Below the pieces are notes generated by a model. That model saw only the letters and a program-made list of their open reading frames with translations, was not told where the DNA came from and searched no databases. 64,000 bases of DNA, taken from positions 808,845 to 872,844 of the forward strand of contig NZ_JACIEA010000001.1 of the NCBI RefSeq assembly GCF_014196595.1, in the 5' to 3' direction. Numbering within the stretch: position 1 is the first letter of the stretch; each line of letters starts with the position of its first letter. Both the position numbers and the translations under genes were made by a program. The DNA comes from Sphingorhabdus rigui (GTDB lineage Bacteria; Pseudomonadota; Alphaproteobacteria; Sphingomonadales; Sphingomonadaceae). Of this stretch, positions 1 to 9,160 are shown in pieces.

Positions 1-216
1 GTGCGCGGCGATGGAGCTGCAGAGCCCTTGCGTCTGTTTTTGGGTGTGGGTGTTTTGGGCGGCTTTACGACGTTCAGCGCATTTAGCCTTGAAATGGCGC
101 AGATGGTGCAACGCGGGCAGGGAATGATGGCGGCGGCATATGCTGCGGTTTCGGTAATATTGGCATTGGGTGCGGTCTTCGCCGGAATGATGCTGGCAAG
201 GACAATTTGGACATGA
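1..216 (+). CDS. crcB: Fluoride channel CrcB, C-terminal part (cut by window edge)
   Basis: These are the last 71 residues of a CrcB/Fluc fluoride channel, a small membrane protein that exports fluoride passively as a dual-topology dimer. The diagnostic stretch GGFTTFSAFSLE is at residues 20-31, and a hydrophobic final helix follows. The frame is open at base 1, so the true start lies outside the window; the GTG at base 1 is only the edge of the sequence. The stop overlaps the ATG of the next gene (ATGA), which suggests translational coupling to the pseudouridine synthase. Confidence 0.85.
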   Translation: MRGDGAAEPLRLFLGVGVLGGFTTFSAFSLEMAQMVQRGQGMMAAAYAAVSVILALGAVFAGMMLARTIWT

Positions 217-1448
217 GTAAGCAAGACGAAAAAGGCATTCGGCAATTCGTCGTCGCCCCTGATGATGACGGCATTCGCCTGGACCGTTGGTTTAAGCGGC
301 ATTTGCCCGACGCATCGTTCAACATCGTATCGCGTTGGGCGCGCACGGGGCAGTTGCGCGTTGATGGCAAGCGCGCGACGCCGGGCGATCGGCTGTTGGC
401 GGGGCAAACGCTGCGCGTGCCGCCTGCTGATGTGTCGGCATCGTCCAGCGCGCGTCCGGTGCGCAAGCGCCGCGATCTGACCGAAGACGAAATGGAATTT
501 GCGCTGAGCATGGTGATCCACAAGGATGACGCGGCGCTGGTGATCAACAAACCCGCTGGCCTTGCGACGCAGGGCGGCACCAAGACCGAGAACCATGTTG
601 ATGGTTTGCTCGACGCCTTAGGATTTGAACTCGATAACCGGCCAAAGCTGGTGCACCGGTTGGACAAGGACACGTCGGGCGCGCTTTTGTTGGCGCGCAC
701 GTCGCGGTCGGCAGGGCATTTTGCCAAGGCATTTTCATCACGCACCGCGCGCAAGGTATATTGGGCTTTGGTCGTTGGCGTGCCCGATATCGCCGATGGT
801 TTCATCGACCTGCCGATTGGCAAGCAGCCCGGCAGCGGCGGCGAGAAAATGCATGTCGATGAAAAGGACGGGCAGTCGGCCCGCACCCGTTATCGCATTG
901 TCGAACGCGCCGGAAACGCCACCGCATGGGTCGAATTGCAGCCCTATACCGGCCGCACCCACCAGTTGCGCGTGCATATGGCCGCCATTGGGCACCCGAT
1001 CGTTGGCGACGGCAAATATGGCGGCAAGGACGCGTTTCTGACGGGCACGATCAGCCGCAAAATGCATTTGCACGCGCGCCGCATCCGCATCGACCATCCA
1101 TCCGGGCACCAGATTGACGTGCGCGCCGACATGCCCCCGCATATGAAGTCGAGCTTTGACGATTTGGGCTTCGACATCGAAATGGGCGATGCACTGGTGC
1201 TGGATGCACCGAAGTTCAGCGAAACGGCGGAAGGCAAAAAGCGCGTTGCCGCCAATATCGCCAAATCTGCGCGCAAGGAACGCAAGGGCGAACGCCGCTC
1301 GCGCGGTTCCGTGTCGGACAAGCCCAAGGACAACAAACGCAGCCAAATGGCCGCCGGCAAGAAAATCGCCGCCAAAAAGCCAGTGATCAAAAAAGTCGCC
1401 AGCAAAAAACCGGCGGGGAAGAAGGTCACGTCAAAGGGTAAGCCCTGA
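213..1448 (+). CDS. rluC: RluA-family 23S rRNA pseudouridine synthase (RluC-like)
   Basis: This enzyme converts specific uridines of rRNA to pseudouridine. An S4 RNA-binding domain covers about residues 15-70. The catalytic motif HRLDKDTSG is at about 148-156, with the catalytic aspartate in RLD, and the motif GRTHQLRVH follows later. ATG 213, which overlaps the crcB stop, is preferred over a TTG two codons upstream. At 411 residues it is longer than Escherichia coli RluC because of a C-terminal tail of about 60 residues rich in Lys and Ala, resembling histone H1. The tail probably binds nucleic acid non-specifically (inference). It could equally be RluD-like; the family is certain, the exact target is not. 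Confidence 0.88.
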   Translation: MSKQDEKGIRQFVVAPDDDGIRLDRWFKRHLPDASFNIVSRWARTGQLRVDGKRATPGDRLLAGQTLRVPPADVSASSSARPVRKRRDLTEDEMEFALSMVIHKDDAALVINKPAGLATQGGTKTENHVDGLLDALGFELDNRPKLVHRLDKDTSGALLLARTSRSAGHFAKAFSSRTARKVYWALVVGVPDIADGFIDLPIGKQPGSGGEKMHVDEKDGQSARTRYRIVERAGNATAWVELQPYTGRTHQLRVHMAAIGHPIVGDGKYGGKDAFLTGTISRKMHLHARRIRIDHPSGHQIDVRADMPPHMKSSFDDLGFDIEMGDALVLDAPKFSETAEGKKRVAANIAKSARKERKGERRSRGSVSDKPKDNKRSQMAAGKKIAAKKPVIKKVASKKPAGKKVTSKGKP

Positions 1449-2047
1449 TGCATCCCAATGCTGCATTTCGTTGGGAAGATCGCGCCGCCATGCGCGCTTT
1501 GGCCAAGGATATCAGCTTTGGCATGTTGTTCCTGAATACCCCCGATGGGCCGCATGTCGCGCATCTGCCATTTGTATTTCTGGACGATGATCGCATCGGT
1601 TTCCATATGGCGCGCAACAATGCGATAGCGCGCCATCTAGACGGCGCAGAGGCATTGTTCGTCATCAACGGGCCGGACGGGTATATCAGCCCCGATTATT
1701 ACGGCATTCCTGACCAGGTGCCGACATGGAATTATGTCGCGGTTGAGCTTGTGGGCGCCGTTCGGAAAATGGACGAAGCCGCGTTAATTGCCCAATCGGA
1801 CGCGCTGTCCCATCATCAAGAATTGAAGCTGGCGCCCAAACCCGTTTGGACGCGCGCCAAAATGGCCGACGGCATGTTGGAAAAAATGCTGCGCGGGATT
1901 TACGGTTTTGAAATGCAGATCACGACGTGGCGCAGCACGTTGAAGCTGGGTCAAAATAAAGCCGAAGCTGTCCGGTTATCGGCAGCAGATGGCGCAGAGG
2001 AAGCGGGCAACGGTGCCATCGCCAATGCTATGCGTAACCTAACCTAA
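1448..2047 (+). CDS. PaiB-like FMN-binding family protein
   Basis: This 199-residue protein matches the PaiB family (FMN-binding negative transcriptional regulator), which has a split-barrel flavin fold related to pyridoxamine-phosphate oxidases. Visible features are an N-terminal HPNAAF segment, the HLPF strand, and the family block GYISPDYYG followed by VPTWNYVAV at about residues 77-98. PaiB of Bacillus was described as a regulator of sporulation and protease genes; a flavin-linked function is more likely in this organism, but the substrate is unknown. The start overlaps the preceding stop (TGATG), so it is co-translated with the pseudouridine synthase gene. Confidence 0.8.
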   Translation: MHPNAAFRWEDRAAMRALAKDISFGMLFLNTPDGPHVAHLPFVFLDDDRIGFHMARNNAIARHLDGAEALFVINGPDGYISPDYYGIPDQVPTWNYVAVELVGAVRKMDEAALIAQSDALSHHQELKLAPKPVWTRAKMADGMLEKMLRGIYGFEMQITTWRSTLKLGQNKAEAVRLSAADGAEEAGNGAIANAMRNLT

Positions 2048-2051
2048 CCCC

Positions 2052-2711
2052 ATGACAAAACTCGCCATTTTTGATTGCGACGGCACGCTGGTCGACAGTC
2101 AGGCAAATATTTGCATGGCGATGGAGCATGCCTTTGAAGAGGCGGGGCTGACGCCGCCGATGCGGCATGAAACGCGGCGGGTGGTCGGATTGTCTTTGGT
2201 GGAATCGATGCGGATGTTGTTGCCAGAGGCAGCAGATGATCTGCACCATGATTTGGCCGAAAAATACCGCGCGGCGTTCTGGGCATTGCGCAGCAACGGG
2301 CTGGTCGATGAACCATTATATGACGGCATCGCCGCGCTTTTATCGTCTTTGGATGAAAGCGGCTGGATGCTGGGCGTCGCTACCGGAAAGTCCGACCGCG
2401 GGCTGACACGTTGCCTCGACCATCATGCACTCCGGCCCTTGTTCGTCACATTGCAGACCGCTGACCGCCACCCGTCAAAGCCGCATCCGTCGATGGTGTA
2501 TCAAGCCTTGGCCGAAGCAGGGGCCGACGCCGCCAATGCGGTTGTCATTGGCGATACGGTATATGACATCCACATGGGCCGTGCGGCGGGGACACGCACT
2601 GTCGGGGTCAATTGGGGCTATCACAGCGTCGCCGACTTGCGCGAGGCAGGCGCCGATTACATCGCCGAAAGCATGGACGAACTTCAAATCTATCTGGAGA
2701 ATTTTGCATGA
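2052..2711 (+). CDS. HAD-superfamily hydrolase (phosphoglycolate-phosphatase-like)
   Basis: This 219-residue soluble phosphatase belongs to HAD subfamily IA. Motif I is DCDGTLVDS at residues 7-15, with the nucleophile and acid/base aspartates. Motif II threonine is in GVATGKSD at about 111-118, and motif IV is VIGDTVYDI at about 164-172. The alpha-helical cap between motifs I and II is of C1 type. Similar alphaproteobacterial genes are annotated as Gph or as HAD-IA of unknown substrate; nothing local decides between them. It begins four bases after the PaiB-like gene and its stop overlaps the next start (ATGA). Confidence 0.85.
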   Translation: MTKLAIFDCDGTLVDSQANICMAMEHAFEEAGLTPPMRHETRRVVGLSLVESMRMLLPEAADDLHHDLAEKYRAAFWALRSNGLVDEPLYDGIAALLSSLDESGWMLGVATGKSDRGLTRCLDHHALRPLFVTLQTADRHPSKPHPSMVYQALAEAGADAANAVVIGDTVYDIHMGRAAGTRTVGVNWGYHSVADLREAGADYIAESMDELQIYLENFA

Positions 2712-2947
2712 CGCCGCACGATGACAAGGCGCGCGACGATACGCAGGCGCAATATCGGTTTCTGGTCATCAATCTGTGCCGGATTGGCGGCGCGATCATG
2801 TTGGTGATAGGGCTGGCGGTCATCGCGCGTCAGGCATTTGGCCTACCCATCGCTGCGGGTTATGTGCTGTTTCTGATCGGCATGTTCGCCTTCCTGCTCG
2901 TGCCGGTGTTTCTGGCCAAAAAGTGGAAGAGCAAGCCGCAGCCATGA
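2708..2947 (+). CDS. Small two-helix membrane protein, unknown function
   Basis: This 79-residue protein has a charged N-terminus, two predicted membrane helices (about residues 18-40 and 47-68) separated by a short turn, and a basic KKWKSKPQP end. The chosen ATG overlaps the stop of the HAD gene, and its own stop overlaps the ATG of the ATP12 gene. It therefore sits within a coupled operon and is very likely translated. The position next to an F1-ATPase assembly factor is suggestive, but no family was recognised. Confidence 0.7.
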   Translation: MTPHDDKARDDTQAQYRFLVINLCRIGGAIMLVIGLAVIARQAFGLPIAAGYVLFLIGMFAFLLVPVFLAKKWKSKPQP

Positions 2948-3645
2948 GACGATTTTGGAAAGACGTTACCCTAGAGCCAAGCAGTTTTGGGCATGCAGTG
3001 CGGCTGGATGGCCGGCCGATTAAAACACCCACGCACAATGTGCTGGCATTGCCGACGCAAAAGCTGGCGGATGCGGTGGTTGCCGAATGGGACGCCGTGG
3101 AAAAGACCGTCGATCCGCTTTTGATGCCGATGACGGGCTTTGCCAACGCGGCGATTGATCGCATTGGCCCCGATAGGGATGGCTTTGCCGCCGCGATTGC
3201 GGCCTATGGCGAAACCGATCTGTTCTGTTACCGCGGCGCTGCGGGTGAAGCATTGGCGGATCGGCAAGCCGAAATCTGGGACCCGTGGCTTGATTGGGCA
3301 CGCACCCGTTATGATGTCAGCTTTGTGATTGTGGAGGGCATCATGCACCAGCCACAGCCCGAAGCGACGCTGGAAACCCTGCGCACCGCGGTGTCGGCGC
3401 GCGGCACGTTTGAACTGGCCGCCATGGCAAAGCTGGCGCATCTGTCGGGCTCGCTGATCGCGACGCTGGCCATTGTCGAACGCGCAGGAACGCCGGAGGA
3501 TATCTGGAACGCCAGCTGCCTTGATGAACTGTGGCAGGAAGAATTGTGGGGTGAGGACCATTGGGCGCAGAAAAACCGTGATGACCGCGCGCGTGAATTC
3601 ATGGCCGCCGTCCGGTTTCTCGACCTGCTAACACCGGGTATGTAA
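2944..3645 (+). CDS. ATP12-family F1-ATPase assembly chaperone
   Basis: This 233-residue protein matches the ATP12 family, chaperones that bind the F1 alpha subunit before assembly of ATP synthase; in bacteria the family is largely alphaproteobacterial. Typical features are the N-terminal RRFWKDV motif, LDGRPIKTP at about residues 22-30, the central AYGETDLFCYRG block, and the acidic C-terminal EELWGEDHWA segment at about 199-208. The ATG at 2944 overlaps the upstream stop. The start is set by the MRRFWK opening, which is common to the family. No atp genes are in the window. Confidence 0.9.
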   Translation: MRRFWKDVTLEPSSFGHAVRLDGRPIKTPTHNVLALPTQKLADAVVAEWDAVEKTVDPLLMPMTGFANAAIDRIGPDRDGFAAAIAAYGETDLFCYRGAAGEALADRQAEIWDPWLDWARTRYDVSFVIVEGIMHQPQPEATLETLRTAVSARGTFELAAMAKLAHLSGSLIATLAIVERAGTPEDIWNASCLDELWQEELWGEDHWAQKNRDDRAREFMAAVRFLDLLTPGM

Positions 3646-3723
3646 GCGCAACCATAGGTAAAAGCCCATCTTGGGGCAAAGTTGGTCCGAGTTTATGTGC
3701 ACGCAGCATGTAAGGAAACCCCG

Positions 3724-4224
3724 ATGACAGACGCTTCGCCCAAAAATACCGCGATATTCACGTTAAGGCCCTTGCCCAAGGCGGCATTTGTCGCGGGCTA
3801 TGCCGGTTTGTTGCCGCAGATTTTTGCCGCTTTGCTGGTGTTTTCGGGATCGGAATATCGCTGGACCGGGCTTGCTGCAGCTTATGGCTATGCGGCGTTT
3901 ATCTTCAGCTTTTTGGGCGGCATGTGGTGGGGACTGGGCGTCACCACGCGCCGCGATGATGCGTCTGCGACCGCGATATTTGCGCTGGCTGTGGCGCCAA
4001 GCCTGCTGGCGTTCGCCACTTATCTGCCGTGGATATGGGGCTGGGAATGGCCCGGACCGTCGCTGGCGTGGCTTGGGTTTTTTGTGCTGGGTTCACCGCT
4101 GGCGGATCGCTGGCTTTCCGCGCGCTGCCAGTTACCGGACGGCTGGATGAAGCTGCGCTGGCACCTGTCGATCGGCTTGGGCGGGATTACGCTGTTGCTC
4201 GCAGGTGTTGCCCCGACCGCTTAA
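3724..4224 (+). CDS. DUF3429 integral membrane protein
   Basis: This 166-residue protein has about five hydrophobic helices and the pattern of DUF3429 proteins: a proline-containing first helix (LPKAAFVAGYAGLLPQ), a GGMWWGLG turn at about residues 66-73, and a WP-rich fourth segment. The function is unknown; homologues occur in many alpha- and gammaproteobacteria. ATG 3724 is preferred over an upstream GTG because the hydrophobic N-terminus then aligns with the family. Its stop overlaps the 3' end of gmk by four bases in convergent orientation. Confidence 0.75.
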   Translation: MTDASPKNTAIFTLRPLPKAAFVAGYAGLLPQIFAALLVFSGSEYRWTGLAAAYGYAAFIFSFLGGMWWGLGVTTRRDDASATAIFALAVAPSLLAFATYLPWIWGWEWPGPSLAWLGFFVLGSPLADRWLSARCQLPDGWMKLRWHLSIGLGGITLLLAGVAPTA

Positions 4225-4874
4225 GACGCTGCAAGGTCGCGCACGAAACCAATGAGGCCCTTTTGCCGGCGACGCTTCATGCGTTCTGCGGCAAGAATCT
4301 GGCGGACCTTTTCAAAGCAGGTCTGCACATCGTCATTGATAAGGACATAATCATAGCCGTCCCAGTGGCCGATTTCGGCCTTGGCGCGGCTCATCCGGTC
4401 GGCGATGACCGCTTCGCTGTCTTGCGCGCGGCTATGTAGGCGGCGTTCGAGTTCTTCGATCGATGGCGGCAAGATGAATACGCGCACCACGTCGGGGCCA
4501 GCTTCCTGATACAGTTGCTGCGCGCCTTGCCAGTCAATGTCGAACAATACATCGCATCCGGCGGCAAGCTTTTCTTCCACAGGGCCCTTTGGCGTGCCGT
4601 AGCGATGGCCAAAAACATGCGCCCATTCGAGGAATTCGCCGTCTGCGGCCATTTTCTTGAACGTCGCCGTGTCGGTGAAATGGTAATGGACGCCCTCAAT
4701 CTCACCGGGCCGCGGTTCGCGCGTGGTGTAGGAAACCGATAAGGCGATTTTTTCGTCCGCTTCCAACAACATGCGTGAAAGCGTTGATTTACCTGCGCCT
4801 GAAGGTGACGAAAGCACGAATAGAAGGCCCCGGCGTTCCAGTTCGTGCGGCTTATGATTGTCGGTGTTGCCCAT
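4221..4874 (-). CDS. gmk: Guanylate kinase
   Basis: Phosphorylates GMP to GDP with ATP, an essential step of guanine nucleotide supply. The P-loop SPSGAGKST is at about residues 23-31. It is followed by SYTTREPRPGE with the GMP-binding residues, the VHYHF segment and FDIDWQGAQQL at about 111-121. At 217 residues it has normal family length, with a short extra N-terminus (about 12 residues) before the first beta strand. No close partner lies upstream, so it is probably transcribed alone. Confidence 0.97.
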   Translation of the reverse strand: MGNTDNHKPHELERRGLLFVLSSPSGAGKSTLSRMLLEADEKIALSVSYTTREPRPGEIEGVHYHFTDTATFKKMAADGEFLEWAHVFGHRYGTPKGPVEEKLAAGCDVLFDIDWQGAQQLYQEAGPDVVRVFILPPSIEELERRLHSRAQDSEAVIADRMSRAKAEIGHWDGYDYVLINDDVQTCFEKVRQILAAERMKRRRQKGLIGFVRDLAAS

Positions 4875-4939
4875 AGCCGCTAGTGCGCGAAAGGGCAGGG
4901 CGACGTCAAGAGGGAAGCTTTAGTGGCGATGAAAGCGCG

Positions 4940-5152
4940 TTAGCCCTCTTTGCGGCCCTTGCGCTGATCATATATGCTTTTCGCCACGATCGCGCCGCCG
5001 ACAAGCAATAGGCCCGGAATGGAGCGCGTCGCCAAACGGGTCGCCACCACGCCAATGCCTGCACCCAGCAAGCCATGGCCACGTTTGCGGCCAATCACTT
5101 CGCCGACAACGGCACCTGCGATGGATTTTAGGATTATCGACTTCCTTCTCAC
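4940..5152 (-). CDS. Small glycine-rich membrane-associated protein, unknown
   Basis: This 70-residue basic protein has two glycine-rich hydrophobic stretches (GAVVGEVIG and GAGIGVVATR), a third hydrophobic segment, and a highly charged KGRKEG end. The glycine spacing resembles glycine-zipper membrane segments. The only start in frame is GTG at 5152, directly beside a palindromic repeat, which leaves the start somewhat uncertain. No family recognised. Confidence 0.5.
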   Translation of the reverse strand: MRRKSIILKSIAGAVVGEVIGRKRGHGLLGAGIGVVATRLATRSIPGLLLVGGAIVAKSIYDQRKGRKEG

Positions 5153-5154
5153 TT

Positions 5155-5235
5155 CGTCATCCTGAACTTGTTTCAGGATCTTACTTTATCACCGTCCCAC
5201 GAAAATTAAGATGCTGAAACAAGTTCAGCATGACG
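5155..5235. repeat. Palindromic REP-like repeat, family A, full copy
   Basis: Two inverted units face each other. The first half contains CCTGAACTTGTTTCAGG and the second TGCTGAAACAAGTTCAGCA; each is itself a small palindrome, and each half is bounded by CGTCA/TGACG. The same element recurs at 10502-10562, and a single half occurs at 26972-26993. It lies between the small membrane protein and fumC, and in RNA it would form a stable hairpin. Confidence 0.85.
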
Positions 5236-5255
5236 GTGTGCGATACGGTGTGCGA

Positions 5256-6647
5256 TCAAACCATATCTTCCGGTCGGACATGGGCATTGAACATCGCTTC
5301 GTCAACCAGTCCGGATGCTAACGCGGCTTCGCGCAGGGTGGTTCCGTTTTTGTGGGCGGCCTTGGCAATGTTGGCCGCATTGTCATACCCAATGACGGGC
5401 GCAAGCGCGGTGACGAGCATGAGCGAGCGTTCGACAAGCTCCGCAATGCGATCGCGATCCGGTTCAAGCCCGGCGACGCAGTTTTTGGCAAAGCTGTCCA
5501 TGCCGATGCTGAGCAACTCCACCGAACGCAGCACATTGGCCCCGATAAGCGGTTTGAAGACGTTGAGCTGCAAATGTCCCTGCAGCCCGCCAATCGTGAC
5601 CGCCTGATGATTGCCCATAACTTGCGCCGCGACCATCGTCAGCATTTCGCACTGCGTCGGGTTGACCTTGCCCGGCATGATCGAGCTGCCCGGCTCGTTT
5701 TCCGGCAGATGCAGCTCGCCAAGGCCCGAGCGCGGGCCTGACCCAAGCAAGCGGATGTCGTTGGCAATTTTTGTGAGGGACACGGCAAGCGTGTTGAGCG
5801 TGCCCGACATTTGCACCAGCCCGTCATTCGATGCCAGCGCCTCAAATTTGTTGCGGGCGGGTTCAAAGGCGATGCCCGTCGCCATCGAGATTTCGGCGGC
5901 AATCGCGCTGTCAAAACCCGCTGGCGCATTCAGGCCCGTGCCGACCGCCGTGCCGCCCTGCGCAAGCTTTTGTACATTATGGACAATTGTCCCTTCGATC
6001 CGCGCACGGTTTGCAATCAGTTGCGCGACAAAGGCGGAAAATTCCTGACCCAAGGTCAGCGGCGTTGCGTCCTGCAAATGGGTGCGGCCGATTTTGATGA
6101 TCGCGCCCCACGCTTTGCACTTTTCGGTCAGCGCATCGGTCAGGCGTTGCAACGCGGGGAGCAGATCGCGCCACACCGCGATGGCGACCGCGACATGGAT
6201 TGCGGTGGGAAAGCTATCGTTCGACGATTGGCCCATGTTGACATGGTCATTGGGGTGCACCGGCGTTTTTCCGCCGCGTGTGCCCGACAACGCTTCATTG
6301 GCGATGCCGGCGATGACCTCGTTCACATTCATGTTCGACTGCGTGCCGCTGCCCGTTTGCCAGATGACGAGCGGGAATTGATTGTCATGCTTGCCCGCCA
6401 ATATGGCGTCTGCGGCGGCGATGATCGCGTCGGCAATGTCCGCAGGCAGCGCGCCCGATGCTTTGTGCGTTAACGCGGCGGCACGTTTTACATGGGCAAC
6501 ACCGTAGATAATGCCAATCGGCATCCGCTCATGCGCCGGAAAGGGAAAGTTCGCGATACTCCGCTGCGTCTGCGCGCCCCAAAAAGCGTCGGCGGGGACC
6601 TCTATCGGTCCAAAACTGTCGGTTTCAGTGCGGGTTTTCCCCGTCAC
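5256..6647 (-). CDS. fumC: Class II fumarate hydratase
   Basis: Interconverts fumarate and L-malate in the TCA cycle as an iron-free homotetramer. The 463-residue protein shows [10 protein letters not shown] at 98-107, [14 protein letters not shown] at 131-144, the [10 protein letters not shown] segment with catalytic His190, and the superfamily signature [11 protein letters not shown] at 320-330, which carries the catalytic serine loop. The start overlaps the sspB stop by four bases, so the two form an operon in the order sspB-fumC. Confidence 0.97.
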   Translation of the reverse strand: MTGKTRTETDSFGPIEVPADAFWGAQTQRSIANFPFPAHERMPIGIIYGVAHVKRAAALTHKASGALPADIADAIIAAADAILAGKHDNQFPLVIWQTGSGTQSNMNVNEVIAGIANEALSGTRGGKTPVHPNDHVNMGQSSNDSFPTAIHVAVAIAVWRDLLPALQRLTDALTEKCKAWGAIIKIGRTHLQDATPLTLGQEFSAFVAQLIANRARIEGTIVHNVQKLAQGGTAVGTGLNAPAGFDSAIAAEISMATGIAFEPARNKFEALASNDGLVQMSGTLNTLAVSLTKIANDIRLLGSGPRSGLGELHLPENEPGSSIMPGKVNPTQCEMLTMVAAQVMGNHQAVTIGGLQGHLQLNVFKPLIGANVLRSVELLSIGMDSFAKNCVAGLEPDRDRIAELVERSLMLVTALAPVIGYDNAANIAKAAHKNGTTLREAALASGLVDEAMFNAHVRPEDMV

Positions 6648-7120
6648 TTTTTCCGTCCGAAGTCCACGCTTACGACGTTTGAGCCGTCTTCGACGACGAC
6701 GGTGGGGCCGTCATTGCCGGCTTCTTCATGCGGTTCGGGCTCGCTTTCGCCTGCATCGACATGGAATTGCAGCGCGAAATCCACGGCCGGGTCAACGAAG
6801 GCGGTGATCGCGGAGTAGGGGATAAACAAATGCGACGGGATCTGGCTGAACGACAGGCCAACTTCGAAATGTTCGGCCTCAACCTTCAGGTCCCAATATT
6901 TGTGCTGCAGCACAATGGTCATTTCATCGGGGAAACGTTCGTGCAGATGCTGCGGAATGGCAACACCCGGGGCTTGCGTCTTGAACGTGATGTAGAAATG
7001 ATGGTCGCCGGGCAGGCCATCGCGCGCCACATCGCCCAGCACGCGGCCAACGACGGCGCGCAATGCCTCTTGCACGACATCATCATAAGGAATCAGGCTA
7101 TCTACATGCTCTTCGGTCAT
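6644..7120 (-). CDS. sspB: SspB-family ClpXP protease adaptor, alphaproteobacterial type
   Basis: SspB delivers ssrA-tagged proteins and some native substrates to ClpXP. This 158-residue protein has the conserved ligand-binding core ([37 protein letters not shown]). A flexible acidic linker follows (about residues 118-145), ending in a short basic tail [10 protein letters not shown], which corresponds to the ClpX-docking segment of the family. It is the first gene of the minus-strand pair with fumC and is divergent from hisB. Confidence 0.88.
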   Translation of the reverse strand: MTEEHVDSLIPYDDVVQEALRAVVGRVLGDVARDGLPGDHHFYITFKTQAPGVAIPQHLHERFPDEMTIVLQHKYWDLKVEAEHFEVGLSFSQIPSHLFIPYSAITAFVDPAVDFALQFHVDAGESEPEPHEEAGNDGPTVVVEDGSNVVSVDFGRKK

Positions 7121-7213
7121 GGGCGCTTGGTGGACTTCCGCGCGTGTGAAATCAAGATACTTGTTGCCTTAAGCCAACTTGCCAAATGCGTGCATGTGGC
7201 TATATCGGCGGCC

Positions 7214-7801
7214 ATGCGTACAGGCTCCATAAGTCGCAAGACGAACGAAACGTCCATTGATGTTGAGGTCAACCTCGACGGCACTGGTGTGTATGACGTG
7301 TCAACGGGCATCGGTTTTCTCGACCATATGCTTGAGCAACTGTCGCGCCATTCGCTGATCGACCTAAAGGTGAAGGCCGTTGGCGACCTGCATATTGACC
7401 AGCACCACACCACCGAAGACACCGGCATCGCGATTGGCGAGGCGGTGTTGCAGGCATTGGGCGATAAACGCGGCATTACGCGTTATGGCACGGCCTATGC
7501 ACCGATGGACGAAACGTTGACGCGTTGTGCGCTCGACATTTCTGGGCGCCCCTATTTTGTATGGAAAGTATCGCTTGGCATGCCGCGTTTGGGCGAATGG
7601 GATACCGAGCTGATCGAACATTGGTTCCACAGCTTTGCGACCAGCGCCGGCATCACGCTGCACATCGAAAATCTCTATGGTTCGAACAACCACCACATCG
7701 TCGAAAGCTGCTACAAGGCTTTGGCCCGCGCCTTGCGCCAAGCGGTCGAGATTGACCCGCGCAAGGCGGACGCCATCCCGTCGACCAAGGGCACGCTCTA
7801 G
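7214..7801 (+). CDS. hisB: Imidazoleglycerol-phosphate dehydratase
   Basis: Removes water from imidazoleglycerol phosphate in histidine biosynthesis. The 195-residue monofunctional form shows the metal-binding motifs [10 protein letters not shown] (about 38-47), [16 protein letters not shown] (about 60-75) and the matching second-half motifs HWFHSFA and [11 protein letters not shown] 7214 gives the usual family length; the frame is open further upstream but runs antisense through sspB. It is the first gene of a hisB-hisH-hisA-hisF operon and has no N-terminal phosphatase domain. Confidence 0.96.
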   Translation: MRTGSISRKTNETSIDVEVNLDGTGVYDVSTGIGFLDHMLEQLSRHSLIDLKVKAVGDLHIDQHHTTEDTGIAIGEAVLQALGDKRGITRYGTAYAPMDETLTRCALDISGRPYFVWKVSLGMPRLGEWDTELIEHWFHSFATSAGITLHIENLYGSNNHHIVESCYKALARALRQAVEIDPRKADAIPSTKGTL

Positions 7802-7804
7802 GCC

Positions 7805-8416
7805 GTGTCACTTGCGCTGATTGATTATGGCGCGGGCAATCTGCATTCGGTGCACAATGCGTTGAAAGCGGCGGGCGCAGGCGACGTGCATGTCACCGCC
7901 GACCCTGATATTGTTGCCAAAGCCGACCGTATCGTGCTGCCCGGCGTTGGCGCCTTTGCGCATTGTATGGAGGCGCTGTCCGCGATTGACGGCATGATCG
8001 CCGCGATGGAGCAGCGCGTGCGCGTTGCGGGCATTCCGTTTCTGGGCATTTGCGTCGGTATGCAGCTGTTGGCCGATGCGGGCGTTGAGCACGGCACGAC
8101 GCGCGGGCTCGGCTGGGTCGGTGGCACCGTGCGCGCGATTGCACCGGCTGCGGATTTGAAAATCCCGCATATGGGCTGGAACGACGTTGTTCCGGCGCAA
8201 GGCGCGCCGCTCATCGAAGCAGGCGAGGCGTATTTTCTGCATAGCTATCATTTCGATGCAGCCAATGCGAACGATGTACTGGCTACGACGGACCATGGCG
8301 GCACGCTCGTCGCGGCTGTGGGCCGTGACAACATAATGGGGGTGCAATTCCATCCCGAAAAAAGCCAGGCTTATGGCATTAATTTCCTTAAACGCTTTTT
8401 GGAGTGGATGCCGTGA
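7805..8416 (+). CDS. hisH: Imidazole glycerol phosphate synthase, glutaminase subunit
   Basis: Class I glutamine amidotransferase that supplies ammonia to HisF. The 203-residue protein has the nucleophile Cys83 in GICVGMQLL and the His183/Glu185 pair in QFHPEKSQ, completing the catalytic triad. The oxyanion region LPGVGAF is at about 45-51. It starts with GTG at 7805, three bases after the hisB stop. Its stop overlaps the GTG of hisA. Confidence 0.96.
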   Translation: MSLALIDYGAGNLHSVHNALKAAGAGDVHVTADPDIVAKADRIVLPGVGAFAHCMEALSAIDGMIAAMEQRVRVAGIPFLGICVGMQLLADAGVEHGTTRGLGWVGGTVRAIAPAADLKIPHMGWNDVVPAQGAPLIEAGEAYFLHSYHFDAANANDVLATTDHGGTLVAAVGRDNIMGVQFHPEKSQAYGINFLKRFLEWMP

Positions 8417-9141
8417 TAGTCTTCCCCGCGATTGATCTGAAGGGTGGCGAAGTTGTGCGCTTGGCCGAAGGCGATATGAACCGCGCGACGGTCTATGCCG
8501 ATGATCCCGCTGCGCAGGCGATGCTGTTTGCCGAACAAGGCGCAGAGTTCCTGCATGTCGTGGATTTGGATGGCGCCTTTGCCGGCCGCCCCGAAAATGC
8601 CGAGGCGGTTGAGGGCATCATCGAAAATTTCCCCGGTTACATCCAACTGGGTGGCGGCATTCGCAATACGCAGACCGTCGAACGCTGGTTCGACATGGGC
8701 GTCGCGCGGTTGGTGATTGGCACCGCGGCGCTCAAAGACCCACAGTTCGTCAAAGAGATGGCACGCGAATTTGAAGATGGCATTGTGGTTGCCGTCGACG
8801 CGCGCGACGGCTTTGTCGCGACCGAGGGCTGGGCCGAAAAATCCGACATGCCGGTAATTGATCTGGCACGCCGGTTCGAAGATGCGGGCGTGGCGTCCAT
8901 CCTGTTCACCGATGTCGGCCGCGACGGGATGCTGACCGGATGCAATATCGACGCGACCGTTGATCTGGCGCGGCGCGTAAACATTCCCGTGATCGCCAGC
9001 GGCGGGGTGAAGGGCATTGATGACATCCACATGCTCGCGCTGCATGCCAAGGACGGCATTGAAGGCGTGATTACCGGCCGTGCGATTTATGATGGCCGGC
9101 TGGATCTGGCCACGGCGATTAAAGTGGCGGAGCGGGCGTGA
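8413..9141 (+). CDS. hisA: ProFAR isomerase (phosphoribosylformimino-AICAR-P isomerase)
   Basis: Opens the ProFAR ribose by an Amadori rearrangement in histidine synthesis. It is a 242-residue (beta-alpha)8 barrel with the N-terminal FPAIDLKGG carrying the first catalytic aspartate, the central TDVGRDGMLTG loop with the second, and a phosphate site in IASGGV. GTG 8413, overlapping the hisH stop as GTGA, is preferred to GTG 8404 because the protein then opens as MIVFPAIDL, as in homologues. Confidence 0.95.
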   Translation: MIVFPAIDLKGGEVVRLAEGDMNRATVYADDPAAQAMLFAEQGAEFLHVVDLDGAFAGRPENAEAVEGIIENFPGYIQLGGGIRNTQTVERWFDMGVARLVIGTAALKDPQFVKEMAREFEDGIVVAVDARDGFVATEGWAEKSDMPVIDLARRFEDAGVASILFTDVGRDGMLTGCNIDATVDLARRVNIPVIASGGVKGIDDIHMLALHAKDGIEGVITGRAIYDGRLDLATAIKVAERA

Positions 9142-9160
9142 TATTTGGCGCTTGCTTGGT

